Assembly: GCF_005670685.2 (NCBI RefSeq)
Contig: NZ_CP062008.1
Location: 558,001-622,000 of the forward strand
Reading direction: 5' to 3'
DNA from: Mycolicibacterium mucogenicum DSM 44124
GTDB lineage: Bacteria > Actinomycetota > Actinomycetes > Mycobacteriales > Mycobacteriaceae
Length of the DNA: 64,000 bases
The notes below the pieces were generated by a model that was not told where the DNA came from, made no database searches, and saw nothing but the letters and a program-made list of their open reading frames with translations. The stretch's first letter is position 1; each line of letters starts with the position of its first letter. Made by a program: the position numbers and the translations under genes. Of the stretch, positions 17,659 to 26,326 are shown piece by piece.

Positions 17659-18690
17659 ATGACAGTGACAACACCGAATCCAGCCGACGCGGGGTCGGGG
17701 GAGGCAATCGCCGCACCCTTCCCCGAGCCGACGCCGGTGTCTCTCGACCCGCTGAAGGGCTCGAAAGTTCGCCTGGGCGACCGGATTTTCCGCCTGCTCG
17801 CCGAGGGTTCCGGCGTACTGATCGTCGCGCTGATCGCGGCCATCGGTGTGTTCCTGCTGTGGCGCGCCATCCCGGCGCTCGCCCGCAACAAAGAGAACTT
17901 CTTCACTTTCGGTGGCAACTGGGTCACCACCGACACCTCGGCGATGCACTTCGGCATCCTCGATCTGCTGCAGGTCACCGTCTTCGTGTCGGTGTTCGCG
18001 CTGCTGATCGCGATGCCGGTGGCGCTGGGTATCGCGATCTTCCAGACGCAGTACGCGCCGCGCCGACTGGCCGGGCCGCTGGCGTATGTGGTGGACCTGC
18101 TCGCGGCGGTGCCGTCGATCGTCTACGGCGTGTGGGGCCTCTACGTGCTGGCCCCCGTGCTCAAGCCGTTTGCGTTGTGGCTCAACAAGAATCTCGACTG
18201 GCTGTTCCTGTTCAAGACCGGCAACGCCTCGGTGGCCGGTGGCGGCACCATCTTCACTGCGGGCATCGTGCTCGCGGTGATGATCCTGCCGATCATCACC
18301 GCTGTCACTCGTGAGGTCTTCATCCAGACACCGCGCGGCCAGATCGAAGCCGCACTGGCGCTGGGCGCCACCCGCTGGGAGGTCGTGCGCACCACGGTGC
18401 TGCCGTTCGGCCTCTCGGGCTACATCAGCGGTGCGATGCTCGGCCTCGGCCGCGCGCTCGGCGAGACCATCGCGCTGCTGATCATCCTGCGCGGTACGCA
18501 GACCCAGTTCAGCTGGACCCTGTTCGACGGCGGCTACACGTTCGCCAGCAAGATCGCGGCCACCGCAAGCGAATTCAACGACCAGTACAAAGCGGGTGCC
18601 TACATTGCCGCCGGCCTGGTGCTGTTCATCCTGACGTTCGTGGTGAACTCCGCGGCCCGCGCGGTCGTGGCCGGAAGGACGGCGAAATGA
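17659..18690 (+). CDS. pstC: phosphate ABC transporter permease PstC
   Basis: 343 aa. Six predicted helices after an extended ~45-residue N-terminal tail. Permease signatures AAVPSIVYGVWGLYVL and EAALALGATRWEVVRTTVLPFGLSGYISGAMLGLGRALGETIALL (the EAA loop contacting PstB) are complete. It forms the channel with PstA. The stop overlaps the pstA start (ATGA). Confidence 0.93.
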   Translation: MTVTTPNPADAGSGEAIAAPFPEPTPVSLDPLKGSKVRLGDRIFRLLAEGSGVLIVALIAAIGVFLLWRAIPALARNKENFFTFGGNWVTTDTSAMHFGILDLLQVTVFVSVFALLIAMPVALGIAIFQTQYAPRRLAGPLAYVVDLLAAVPSIVYGVWGLYVLAPVLKPFALWLNKNLDWLFLFKTGNASVAGGGTIFTAGIVLAVMILPIITAVTREVFIQTPRGQIEAALALGATRWEVVRTTVLPFGLSGYISGAMLGLGRALGETIALLIILRGTQTQFSWTLFDGGYTFASKIAATASEFNDQYKAGAYIAAGLVLFILTFVVNSAARAVVAGRTAK

Positions 18691-19613
18691 ACGCGAAGAT
18701 GGCGGCGATGCTGGAGCGGCCCGTCAAGCACCAGTCGTTCGAAGGGGTGGGCCTGCGCCGCAAGGTGACCGACAAGGTCGCGACGGTGCTCGTCAGCCTG
18801 TCACTGCTCGTGGCGCTGATCCCGTTGGTGTGGGTGCTGTATTCCGTTATCACCAAGGGCTACAAGGCCCTCACCGCGTCGGAATGGTTCACCAACTCGC
18901 AGTCCGGCATGACGGCGTTCGTCGAGGGCGGCGGCGCGTACCACGCCATCGTCGGCACCGTCCTGCAGGCGCTGGTGTGCGCCGTCATCTCGATCCCGAT
19001 CGGCGTGATGGTGGCGGTGTACCTCGTGGAGTACGGCGGCGGCACCAAACTGGGCAAGGTCACCACTTTCATGGTCGACATCCTCACCGGTGTCCCGTCG
19101 ATCGTCGCCGCGCTGTTCGTCTACGCGCTGTGGGTCGCCACCCTGGGCTTCCAGCGCACGGGTTTCGCGGTGTCGCTGTCGCTGGTACTGCTGATGATCC
19201 CGGTCATCGTGCGGTCCACCGAGGAGATGCTGCGCATCGTCCCGATGGACCTGCGCGAGGCCAGCTACGCGCTGGGCATTCCCAAGTGGAAAACCATTGT
19301 GCGGATTGTCATTCCGACAGCGCTGTCGGGCATCGTCACGGGCGTCATGCTGTCGCTGGCCCGCGTCATGGGTGAGACGGCCCCGCTGCTGGTCCTGGTG
19401 GGCTACGCACAGGCCATGAACTTCGACATGTTCGGCGGCTTCATGGGGTCGCTGCCGGGCATGATGTACGACCAGATCGGCGCCGGTGCCGGCGCCAACG
19501 AGGTCCCCACCGACCGGATGTGGGGAGCGGCGCTGACCCTGGTGCTGCTGATCGCGCTGCTGAATGTGGCGGCGCGGTTGGGCGCCAAGTTCTTTGCCCC
19601 GAAGAAAGTTTGA
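18687..19613 (+). CDS. pstA: phosphate ABC transporter permease PstA
   Basis: 308 aa, six predicted helices. The EAA loop reads REASYALGIPKWKTIVRIVIPTALSGIVTGVMLSLARVMGETAPLL, and the PstA-typical GVPSIVAALFVYAL precedes it. Coupled to pstC by a 4-bp overlap and followed 15 bp later by pstB, with GAGCAGGAG as ribosome-binding site for the latter. Confidence 0.93.
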   Translation: MNAKMAAMLERPVKHQSFEGVGLRRKVTDKVATVLVSLSLLVALIPLVWVLYSVITKGYKALTASEWFTNSQSGMTAFVEGGGAYHAIVGTVLQALVCAVISIPIGVMVAVYLVEYGGGTKLGKVTTFMVDILTGVPSIVAALFVYALWVATLGFQRTGFAVSLSLVLLMIPVIVRSTEEMLRIVPMDLREASYALGIPKWKTIVRIVIPTALSGIVTGVMLSLARVMGETAPLLVLVGYAQAMNFDMFGGFMGSLPGMMYDQIGAGAGANEVPTDRMWGAALTLVLLIALLNVAARLGAKFFAPKKV

Positions 19614-19628
19614 GCAGGAGTACCGTCA

Positions 19629-20405
19629 ATGGCCAAGCGTCTGGATCTCAAAGATCTCAACATCTACTACGGCTCCTTCCACGCCGTGCAGAGCGTCAGC
19701 CTGTCGGTGGAGCCGCGCAGCGTAACGGCGTTCATCGGGCCGTCGGGCTGCGGCAAGTCGACGGTGCTGCGCACCCTCAACCGCATGCACGAGGTGATCC
19801 CGGGCGCCCGCGCCACCGGTTCGGTGCTGCTCGACGGTGACGACATCTACGCCCCCGGCGTCGACCCGGTCGGCGTGCGCAAGACCATCGGCATGGTGTT
19901 CCAGCGCCCGAACCCGTTCCCCACCATGTCGATTCGCGACAACGTGGTGGCCGGGCTGAAGCTGCAGGGCGTGCGCAACAAGAAGACGCTCGACGAGGTC
20001 GCCGAGCGGTCGCTCAAGGGCGCCAACCTGTGGAACGAGGTCAAGGACCGCCTCGACAAGCCCGGTGGTGGTCTCTCGGGCGGTCAGCAGCAGCGCCTGT
20101 GCATCGCCCGCGCCATCGCCGTGCAGCCCGACGTGCTCCTGATGGACGAGCCGTGCTCGGCGCTGGACCCGATCTCGACGCTCGCCATCGAGGACCTGAT
20201 CGCAGAACTGAAGCAGGACTTCACGATTGTGATCGTCACGCACAACATGCAGCAGGCGGCGCGCGTCAGCGACCAGACGGCGTTCTTCAATCTCGAAGCT
20301 ACCGGCAAGCCCGGCCAGCTGATCGAGATCGACGACACCGAGAAGATTTTCTCCAACCCGTCCAAGAAGGCCACCGAGGACTACATCTCCGGCCGCTTCG
20401 GTTAG
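19629..20405 (+). CDS. pstB: phosphate ABC transporter ATPase PstB
   Basis: 258 aa. Walker [10 protein letters not shown], signature [16 protein letters not shown], Walker [14 protein letters not shown] and the switch His in [16 protein letters not shown] are all intact. PstB-specific sequence at the start is [21 protein letters not shown]. It energises phosphate import through PstCA and, with PhoU, signals phosphate status to SenX3-RegX3. Last gene of the operon. M. tuberculosis keeps only the ATPase, phoT (Rv0820), at this position, so the full operon here follows the fast-grower layout. Confidence 0.94.
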   Translation: MAKRLDLKDLNIYYGSFHAVQSVSLSVEPRSVTAFIGPSGCGKSTVLRTLNRMHEVIPGARATGSVLLDGDDIYAPGVDPVGVRKTIGMVFQRPNPFPTMSIRDNVVAGLKLQGVRNKKTLDEVAERSLKGANLWNEVKDRLDKPGGGLSGGQQQRLCIARAIAVQPDVLLMDEPCSALDPISTLAIEDLIAELKQDFTIVIVTHNMQQAARVSDQTAFFNLEATGKPGQLIEIDDTEKIFSNPSKKATEDYISGRFG

Positions 20406-20651
20406 GTCGCCTTCGCCTGCGGGCTGGCGGCGCTTTGTCGGCGCGGGGGTTGCTTTGTGGGCGTGGATTGATGGCTCGGCCTCGGAAGTACGTGTCTTCA
20501 ATCACGAACACGGTGCGGCCGTCGTGATTGAAAGCAGGTACATTTTCCGGCCTCAGACTCAAGCGGTCCCTGAGTTCAATCATGACTGGCATACCGCCAC
20601 TTCGACTGAACCCACGGACTTCTCGAGCCGGATCGGCACTGCACACGATCC
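20406..20651. repeat. 246-bp gap with three inverted/direct copies of TTCAATCAYGA
   Basis: Between pstB and a convergent oxidoreductase gene. TTCAATCACGA (20497-20507) and its inverse TCGTGATTGAA (20522-20532) form a hairpin extended by GGAAxGTAC/GTACxxTTTCC, and a third copy, TTCAATCATGA, lies at 20575-20585. GGCCTC occurs on both flanks. A leftward frame across it reads FNHDGRTVFVIEDTYFRGRA but has no ribosome-binding site. It could be a terminator pair, a repeat element or a gene remnant. Confidence 0.4.
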
Positions 20652-21626
20652 CTACGGCGTGATGACGACGCGGGTGCCGGAGGGTTCCTTTGCCGCCCAG
20701 ACGTTTTCGATGTCGGCGAGTGGGCGCGCGACGGTGGTCAGCTGCAGTTCGCCGGCGTCGAGCATCGCGAACATCCGAGCCAGGCCTTCGGTGCGTGCGC
20801 GCTGCAGGGCCTCCGGCGGGACGCTGCCGATACCCACGCCCTGAAGCGTGATGCCCGTGCTGCGCAACGTGGCGGCGTCGACGCTGATGCTCGCCCCGGT
20901 CATCGAACCGACCTGGATGAAGCGCGTGGCGTGGAAATGGGTCGACGAGTGCGCGGCGGCCAGGGCGGCGAGGGTCTGCTGCGCGCGTTCGCCCCACAGG
21001 TAGTCGATGACGGCGTCGAACGGCCGCGCCGAGTGTTGGGCCACAACGCTTTCCGTCAGATCGTCGGTGCCGAGCGCGATGACGTCGTCAGCTCCGACGG
21101 TCCGGAGCCACTCCAGTCGTTCCGGGTTGCGGCCGGCCACCACGACGCGGCCCGCCCCGAAGACGAACTTGGCCAACTGCACTGCCAGGGATCCCGTGAC
21201 GCCGGTGGCGCCGAGGACCAGCACGTGGTCGCCGGGTTTGGTCTGGGCGGCGTAGTCCAGGCTCATCCACGCCGACATGCCGGGGTTGGGCACTGCCGCC
21301 GCGGTCACCGAGTCGACATGTTCAGGTACGGGGACAGCCGCACCGGGGTTGACCAGCGTGCGTTCGGCCATCAACCCGTACGGCGCAATCGACCCGGTGT
21401 ACACCCGCGAGCCGTCATCGAGGCGGGCGACGCCGTCGACCCCGGCGATGGCGGGGAGCTGAATCTCCTTGCTGCTGTAGTGCTTTCCCATGATGACCAT
21501 GCGGCTGAGGTTGGTCAGTGCCGACGCCTCCACGGCGGCGACGACGGCGCCGTCGCGCGGCTGGGGCTCGGCGAAATCCAGGTACCGGGGCTGCTGACCC
21601 CACTCGTGCACGACCGCTGCCTTCAT
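20652..21626 (-). CDS. zinc-less quinone oxidoreductase-type dehydrogenase
   Basis: 324-aa medium-chain dehydrogenase/reductase of the quinone oxidoreductase type, lacking the structural-zinc cysteines. Rossmann motif HVLVLGATGVTGSLAVQLAKFVFGAGRVVVAGRNPERL. ATG 21626 has GAGGAG 6 nt upstream; the longer open frame crosses the operator region. It likely reduces a quinone or an alpha,beta-unsaturated carbonyl with NAD(P)H. Divergent from a MarR regulator across 67 bp holding two operator copies, so it is the probable target of that repressor. Confidence 0.85.
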   Translation of the reverse strand: MKAAVVHEWGQQPRYLDFAEPQPRDGAVVAAVEASALTNLSRMVIMGKHYSSKEIQLPAIAGVDGVARLDDGSRVYTGSIAPYGLMAERTLVNPGAAVPVPEHVDSVTAAAVPNPGMSAWMSLDYAAQTKPGDHVLVLGATGVTGSLAVQLAKFVFGAGRVVVAGRNPERLEWLRTVGADDVIALGTDDLTESVVAQHSARPFDAVIDYLWGERAQQTLAALAAAHSSTHFHATRFIQVGSMTGASISVDAATLRSTGITLQGVGIGSVPPEALQRARTEGLARMFAMLDAGELQLTTVARPLADIENVWAAKEPSGTRVVITP

Positions 21627-21645
21627 GTGTGCTCCTCGGCTCAGA

Positions 21646-21669
21646 ATATGGTTTCTACGGAAACTATAT
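21646..21669. promoter_or_regulatory. MarR operator copy 1
   Basis: 24-bp near-palindrome with arms ATATGGTTTC and GAAACTATAT around TACG, 20 bp upstream of the oxidoreductase start. Its centre is 46 bp from copy 2 at 21692-21715. Confidence 0.65.
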
Positions 21670-21691
21670 GCCGATGGCTCATCGGATGGCA

Positions 21692-21715
21692 ATATGGTTT
21701 CCGTGAAAACCAAAT
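21692..21715. promoter_or_regulatory. MarR operator copy 2, overlapping the marR start codon
   Basis: Arms ATATGGTTTC and GAAAACCAAAT-type around CGT, matching copy 1 in the left arm base for base. The ATG at 21694 is inside the left arm, so repressor binding would sit on the start of its own gene. This is typical of autorepressed, leaderless MarR genes. Confidence 0.65.
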
Positions 21716-22263
21716 CCGCTCTGATCGCCGAGATCAGCTCGCTGGTCGGCGCGGTGGGGGACAAGTTCGACACCGACGAGGTTGATGCCGAGCGCGATTA
21801 CCTCGCCGCGCACTGCCCGCCCCGGCTGGAGCGCACCGTGCGTGAGCTGCCCACCCTTGGTCTGCATCTGCTGGCTGAGCTCGCCGACGGACCGATCAGC
21901 GTGGTGGGCCTGGCCGCCCGCGCCGGGCAGCTCAAGGGCACCGTGTCCAAGCACGTCCAAAGACTGGTCGACGCCGGGCTCGTGACCCGCTCGCCGGTGC
22001 CGGGCAACCGCAAAGAACTACAGCTGACCCCCACCGCGGACGGGAAACGCCTCATCGAGGTACATCAGCGCATGCACGACGAGATGGACGCCGGCCGGCA
22101 CGACTTCCTGTCGCGCTACACCGTCGCGGAACTGTCGGTGCTGGAGAAGATGCTGCAGGACCTGTTGGCGACGAGCCGGGACGGCGTGCGGTTGGTCCCC
22201 GCCGGGCTGGGGTCGCCCCCAGCTCCCGAGCGGGGGGCACCTTCCGCTCGCGAGCAGACATAA
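21694..22263 (+). CDS. MarR-family transcriptional regulator
   Basis: 189 aa. Winged HTH at about residues 50-110: LGLHLLAELADGPISVVGLAARAGQLKGTVSKHVQRLVDAGLVTRSPVPGNRKELQLTPT, ending with the DR-wing equivalent GNRKE. Starts are ATG 21694 or GTG 21703, both inside or next to operator copy 2. The C-terminal 25 residues are Pro/Ala-rich and variable. Likely represses itself and the divergent oxidoreductase until an electrophile or phenolic ligand binds. Confidence 0.88.
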   Translation: MVSVKTKSALIAEISSLVGAVGDKFDTDEVDAERDYLAAHCPPRLERTVRELPTLGLHLLAELADGPISVVGLAARAGQLKGTVSKHVQRLVDAGLVTRSPVPGNRKELQLTPTADGKRLIEVHQRMHDEMDAGRHDFLSRYTVAELSVLEKMLQDLLATSRDGVRLVPAGLGSPPAPERGAPSAREQT

Positions 22264-22297
22264 AACTGTCGATTTGCGCGTGAAAACGACAGTTTTA
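22261..22297. terminator. bidirectional terminator between marR and phoU
   Basis: Perfect 11-bp arms TAAAACTGTCG (22261-22271) and CGACAGTTTTA (22287-22297), with A-rich and T-rich sides so that a T-run follows the stem on either strand. It overlaps the marR stop codon and lies 20 bp from the convergent phoU stop. Confidence 0.85.
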
Positions 22298-22316
22298 CGT
22301 CTTCTCGCGGGAAAAC

Positions 22317-22985
22317 TCAGCGGATGGTGGGCAGACCGTCGTCGTCGGAGTACCGGCCGGTGACCTGGAAGATCACGCGACGCGCGACCTCGACGGCGTG
22401 GTCGGCGAAGCGCTCGTAGAAGCGGCTGAGCAGCGTCACGTCGACGGCCGCGGTCACACCGTGCTTCCACTCGCGGTCCATCATCACGCTGAACAGATGA
22501 CGGTGCAGGTCATCCATCGCGTCGTCTTCTTCTTGGATACGGGCGGCGCGTTCGGGGTCCTGGGTGAGGAGCACCTCTTGTGCGGTGTTGCCCAATTCGA
22601 CTGCCAGACGGCCCATTTCGGCGAAGTAGCCGTTGACCTCCTCGGGCAGCGCATGCTGCGGGTGGCGGCGGCGGGCGATCTTGGCGACGTGCAGCGCCAG
22701 CGCGCCCATGCGGTCGACATCGGCGACGATCTGGATGGAGCCGACGACGGACCGCAAGTCACCGGCGACCGGGGACTGCAGGGCCAGCAGGACGAAGGCC
22801 TGTTCTTCGGCCTGTGCGCTGAGGGCCGAGATGTGCTCGTGGTCGGAGATGACCTGCTCGGCCAGCACCAGATCGGCCTGCAGCAAAGCCTGGGTCGCGC
22901 GCTCCATGGCAACACCTGCCAGTCCGCACATCTCGCCAAGGCGGTTGGTCAGGCCCTCAAGCTGCTCGTGGTACGCGGTACGCAT
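22317..22985 (-). CDS. phoU: phosphate-signalling protein PhoU
   Basis: 222 aa, two repeated three-helix bundles with metal-binding motifs (E-x-x-x-D type): [26 protein letters not shown] in repeat 1 and [23 protein letters not shown] in repeat 2. Matches PhoY2/PhoU. It inhibits the phosphate sensory kinase when phosphate is plentiful, probably by contacting PstB. Encoded opposite to and 1.9 kb from pstB, on its own transcript. Confidence 0.92.
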   Translation of the reverse strand: MRTAYHEQLEGLTNRLGEMCGLAGVAMERATQALLQADLVLAEQVISDHEHISALSAQAEEQAFVLLALQSPVAGDLRSVVGSIQIVADVDRMGALALHVAKIARRRHPQHALPEEVNGYFAEMGRLAVELGNTAQEVLLTQDPERAARIQEEDDAMDDLHRHLFSVMMDREWKHGVTAAVDVTLLSRFYERFADHAVEVARRVIFQVTGRYSDDDGLPTIR

Positions 22986-23063
22986 GGGCTCCAGACTACT
23001 TTCTGGCCATGAGACGTGCCGTGATCTGGCAATGAACGGCCGGTGAATGGGACAGGTCAGATG

Positions 23064-25148
23064 CTATTTGCAGGTCGTGTCGGCCGCGTTGGTGATGCTC
23101 AGGTCTTCCGGCAGCTTGGTGGGCTCGCCGGACAGGCTGCCGTGGGTCACCCGCATCTGGGCCGCTGAACCGCTGGCGGCGGGGGTTCCCACCGCGGTGA
23201 AATCGGTCCCGAGCACCACTCGCACCACGTCCCCGAGGCCAGACACCCGCTCGACGTGGGCGTTGGGCAGCGTGGACGCCACGGTCGCGGCGGCCTGTTC
23301 GTGCCCTGCCGAGAAGAACACCGTCGTCGACGTCACCTGGCCCTGGTAGTCGTCCGGCGAGTTGACGGTGAAGCCGTGCTGCTCGAATTCCTTGGATGCG
23401 GTCGCGGCCAGGCCGTCCTGACCGGTCGAATTCGACACCCGGACCGTCACCTGGCTCGGGTCGGTCGTCGTGGTGTTGACCTCTTCGCCGTCCGAAGTGG
23501 CCGCGGCGCTGCTGGGCGCGGCCGGCGTGGGCGGAACCGGGGTGTTGTCGGAGTTGCGTTCCTCGGGCAGCGGGTCATCGTTGATGATCGCGTCGAACAG
23601 TGCGCGCATGTCGTCGACGCGCGGCGGCTCGTTGCCTTCGGAGTCGGTGACGCCGGTGGGCACCGTGACGAAGGTGACGCGGCCGGCGCTGACGCCCTGG
23701 ATGGACTGGCCGAGTTGCACCAGGTCCTTGGTGGTGACGTTGTCGACCGAGGAGTCGTTGATGAACAGGTTGACGACGTTGTTGAGCTTGCCGATGTTGA
23801 AGAACGTGTCCTTGGAGATCATCGACCGCAGCAGCGAGGACAGGAACATCTGCTGGCGCTTGATGCGGCCGTAGTCGCCGTTGACCTCAGTGGTGACCTG
23901 GCGGGCGCGGACGTACTGCAGCGCGGTGTGACCGTCGATGACCTGGCGGCCGGAGTGCTCCAGCACGGTGCCCAGTTCGTAGTCCTCGAGCGGCGTGCTG
24001 CTGCAGACCTCGACGCCGCCGACGGCATCGACGAGTTTTGAGAAACCAGCGAAATCGACTGCCATGAACCGGTTCACCGACAGGCCCGACAGCTTCTGGA
24101 TCACCTTCACCAGGCACTTCGGCCCACCGAACGAATAGGCCGAATTCAGCTTGGTCTCGGTGTAAACCTGGTCGGGCCCATAGCTCTTGGTGTCTTCGTC
24201 GTAGATGGGCCCGTAGCCGCCGGTCTTCGGATCCCACGCCTCGCACTGTGTCGACTTGATGGCCAGGTCACGCGGGAACGACACCGCCACAACACGTTTG
24301 CGGTTCGCCGGGATGTTGACCAGCATGATCGTGTCGGAGCGGGTGCCGCCGGCGTCTTCGGTGGTCCCGGCACCCATGTCGGCGTTCTGGCCGTAGCGGC
24401 TGTCGACGCCGACGATCAGGAAGTTCTCGTCACCGAACTGCGCGTTGGGGTCGATGATGTCGCGGGAGTTGAGGTCCAGCGCCGAGACGCGGTTCATGTT
24501 GTTGTTCTTGATGTTCTGCCACTGCCAGGCGGCGCCGGTCATCGACAGCGCGATGACGGCCGCCAGCGCCATGAGGATGCGGCCGGCCACCGCGAACCGG
24601 TGGCGCGTGTGGTGATCGACCGGTGGGGGCGCGTCGACGTGCGCCGGCCGCTCGGGGTGGTCGATGTAGTTCCGGACGTCGGTGCGCACCACGGCCCGTG
24701 GTCGTTCGGGCAGCGCGACGGGGTCGGCCAGCGGCGCACCGAAAACCTCTGTGGCGGGCTCGGATTCGAGTCGAAGGCGGGCGGTGCGCGCCGGTTCCTC
24801 GGCCACCGGTGCGGGGGCGACGGGCTCGCGCTTCGGCGCGTTCCGTGGCGCCGGCGCGGGCCGCTGCGGTTCTGGGCGCTTGGGCGGCGCGGGCGCTTCG
24901 ACCGCCGGCGCGGCCGTACCGCCCGAGAGCCGGGCGATGAGTTCGGCGACGGTGACGCCACCGCCGCCGTGGCTCCCGGTTCCCTCGTCGTCCGCGCTCT
25001 CGTCGTCCGGCTGGCTCTGGAGGCGACCGGCTCGCTCCCACGGCGCCCGGACGGGGCCCGCGGCCCGCGTCGTACGGGTTACCCAGGGGCTGTCGCCGGC
25101 AGCATCGCCGTCACCCTCACCGGGGGTGGTCCGGTCGCGGTCGCTCAC
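23064..25148 (-). CDS. LytR-CpsA-Psr (LCP) cell-wall ligase
   Basis: 694 aa, corresponding to Rv0822c. Layout: long Pro/Ala-rich cytosolic segment (about 1-195), one transmembrane helix (FAVAGRILMALAAVIALSMTGAAW), LCP domain starting ENFLIVGVDSRYGQNADMG with the conserved RSDTIMLVNIPANRKRVVAVSFPRD and IDGHTALQYVRARQ, then a LytR_C domain (VTVRVSNSTGQDGLAATASKEFEQHGFTV). LCP enzymes attach arabinogalactan to peptidoglycan. GTG 25148 was chosen because it is 2 bp from the dusB stop; the 1045-residue open frame is a fusion with a dusB shadow. Confidence 0.88.
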   Translation of the reverse strand: MSDRDRTTPGEGDGDAAGDSPWVTRTTRAAGPVRAPWERAGRLQSQPDDESADDEGTGSHGGGGVTVAELIARLSGGTAAPAVEAPAPPKRPEPQRPAPAPRNAPKREPVAPAPVAEEPARTARLRLESEPATEVFGAPLADPVALPERPRAVVRTDVRNYIDHPERPAHVDAPPPVDHHTRHRFAVAGRILMALAAVIALSMTGAAWQWQNIKNNNMNRVSALDLNSRDIIDPNAQFGDENFLIVGVDSRYGQNADMGAGTTEDAGGTRSDTIMLVNIPANRKRVVAVSFPRDLAIKSTQCEAWDPKTGGYGPIYDEDTKSYGPDQVYTETKLNSAYSFGGPKCLVKVIQKLSGLSVNRFMAVDFAGFSKLVDAVGGVEVCSSTPLEDYELGTVLEHSGRQVIDGHTALQYVRARQVTTEVNGDYGRIKRQQMFLSSLLRSMISKDTFFNIGKLNNVVNLFINDSSVDNVTTKDLVQLGQSIQGVSAGRVTFVTVPTGVTDSEGNEPPRVDDMRALFDAIINDDPLPEERNSDNTPVPPTPAAPSSAAATSDGEEVNTTTTDPSQVTVRVSNSTGQDGLAATASKEFEQHGFTVNSPDDYQGQVTSTTVFFSAGHEQAAATVASTLPNAHVERVSGLGDVVRVVLGTDFTAVGTPAASGSAAQMRVTHGSLSGEPTKLPEDLSITNAADTTCK

Positions 25149-25150
25149 GT

Positions 25151-26326
25151 TTACCCGCCGGAGTTGACCAAGTCGGCGCCGAACGGCACCGTGCAGTCGT
25201 CGGGATCGTCCAGCCAGCCTTCGGGCAGCACCACGGAACCCGGCGACCCCTGCCGGCCTCGTGGGCCCTCTGCGCAGTCCGGGAACGGCACATCGGAATC
25301 CAGTTGGGTGAGCAGCTCGTCGAGCTCGGCCAGGGTTTTCACCAGCGCCAGAGCACGACGCAGATCCGCGCCGGCGGGCAGCCCGTGCAGGTACCAGGCG
25401 ACGTGCTTGCGGATGTCGCGCATGCCCTTGTCCTCGCCGAAATGGTCGGCGAGCAGCTGGCCGTGCCGGCGGATGATGTCCCCGATTTCGCCGAGCGTCG
25501 GCGGGGTGGGGCGGGGCTGGCCGTTGAAGGCCGCCGACAGTTCGGCGAACAGCCAGGGCCGGCCCAGGCAGCCGCGGCCGATGACGACGCCGTCGCAGCC
25601 GGTCTCGGCCATCATCCGCAGTGCGTCGTCGGCGTCGAAGATGTCGCCGTTGCCGAGCACCGGGATGCCGGTGACGTGGGCCTTCAATGCGGCGATCTGA
25701 TCCCAGTCGGCGGTGCCGGAGTAGCGCTGCGCGGCGGTGCGGGCATGCAGGGCGACGGCGGCGGCACCTTCCTCGGCGGCGATCCGGCCGGCATCGAGGT
25801 GGGTGTGGTGATCGTCGTCGATCCCGATCCGGAACTTCACGGTGACGGGAATGTCGGTGCCTTCGGTGGCGCGCACGGCCGCCGCCACGATCTGCCCGAA
25901 CAGCTTGCGTTTGTAGGGCAGGGCCGAACCGCCGCCGCGGCGGGTGACCTTGGGCACCGGGCAGCCGAAGTTCATGTCGATGTGGTCGGCCATGTTCTCG
26001 TCGACGATCATCTTGGCCGCAGCGTACGTGGTGGCGGGGTCGACGGTATAGAGCTGCAGGGAGCGGGGGGATTCCTCGGGCGCGAACGTCGTCATGTGTA
26101 GCGTCGCGGCGTTGCGCTCGACGAGGGCCCGCGCGGTGACCATCTCGCACACGTACAGCCCGCTGACGGTGCCCACACGGGCGAGCTCCTGCTCGCGGCA
26201 CAGGGTGCGGAAGGCGACGTTCGTCACACCCGCCATGGGCGCGAGGACGACCGGAGAGCGCAACGAGATCGGCCCGATCCGAAGGGATCGGGCCGTCTCG
26301 CTGACAGCTTCGGTTACGACGCTGAT
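25151..26326 (-). CDS. dusB: tRNA-dihydrouridine synthase (start uncertain)
   Basis: About 391 aa, equivalent to Rv0823c. FMN-dependent enzyme that reduces uridines in the tRNA D-loop. Signatures are VLAPMAGVTNVAFR, DHIDMNFGCPVPKVTRRGGGSAL with catalytic Cys, ARTAAQRYSGTADWDQI and VLGNGDIFDADDALRMM...GVVIGRGCLGRPWLF. No ATG, GTG or TTG lies in frame between the desA1 region and the conserved SLRIGPISL strand. The first TTG (about 26263) would delete that strand. The end given assumes an ATC start at 26326, which matches the length of the M. tuberculosis protein. It overlaps the desA1 3' end. Confidence 0.75.
   Translation of the reverse strand: MSVVTEAVSETARSLRIGPISLRSPVVLAPMAGVTNVAFRTLCREQELARVGTVSGLYVCEMVTARALVERNAATLHMTTFAPEESPRSLQLYTVDPATTYAAAKMIVDENMADHIDMNFGCPVPKVTRRGGGSALPYKRKLFGQIVAAAVRATEGTDIPVTVKFRIGIDDDHHTHLDAGRIAAEEGAAAVALHARTAAQRYSGTADWDQIAALKAHVTGIPVLGNGDIFDADDALRMMAETGCDGVVIGRGCLGRPWLFAELSAAFNGQPRPTPPTLGEIGDIIRRHGQLLADHFGEDKGMRDIRKHVAWYLHGLPAGADLRRALALVKTLAELDELLTQLDSDVPFPDCAEGPRGRQGSPGSVVLPEGWLDDPDDCTVPFGADLVNSGG
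26271..26294 (-). terminator. 10-bp perfect hairpin after desA1, inside the dusB 5' end
   Basis: GGCCCGATCC-CTTC-GGATCGGGCC on the leftward strand, starting 20 nt after the desA1 stop. It lies within the first codons of dusB. It may end or attenuate desA1 mRNA, or hide the dusB initiation region. Confidence 0.45.

Noticed and set aside
23064..26201. 1045-codon leftward frame suggesting an LCP fusion
   Set aside because: The N-terminal third is Arg/Pro-rich shadow of dusB; the real gene starts at 25148 next to the dusB stop.
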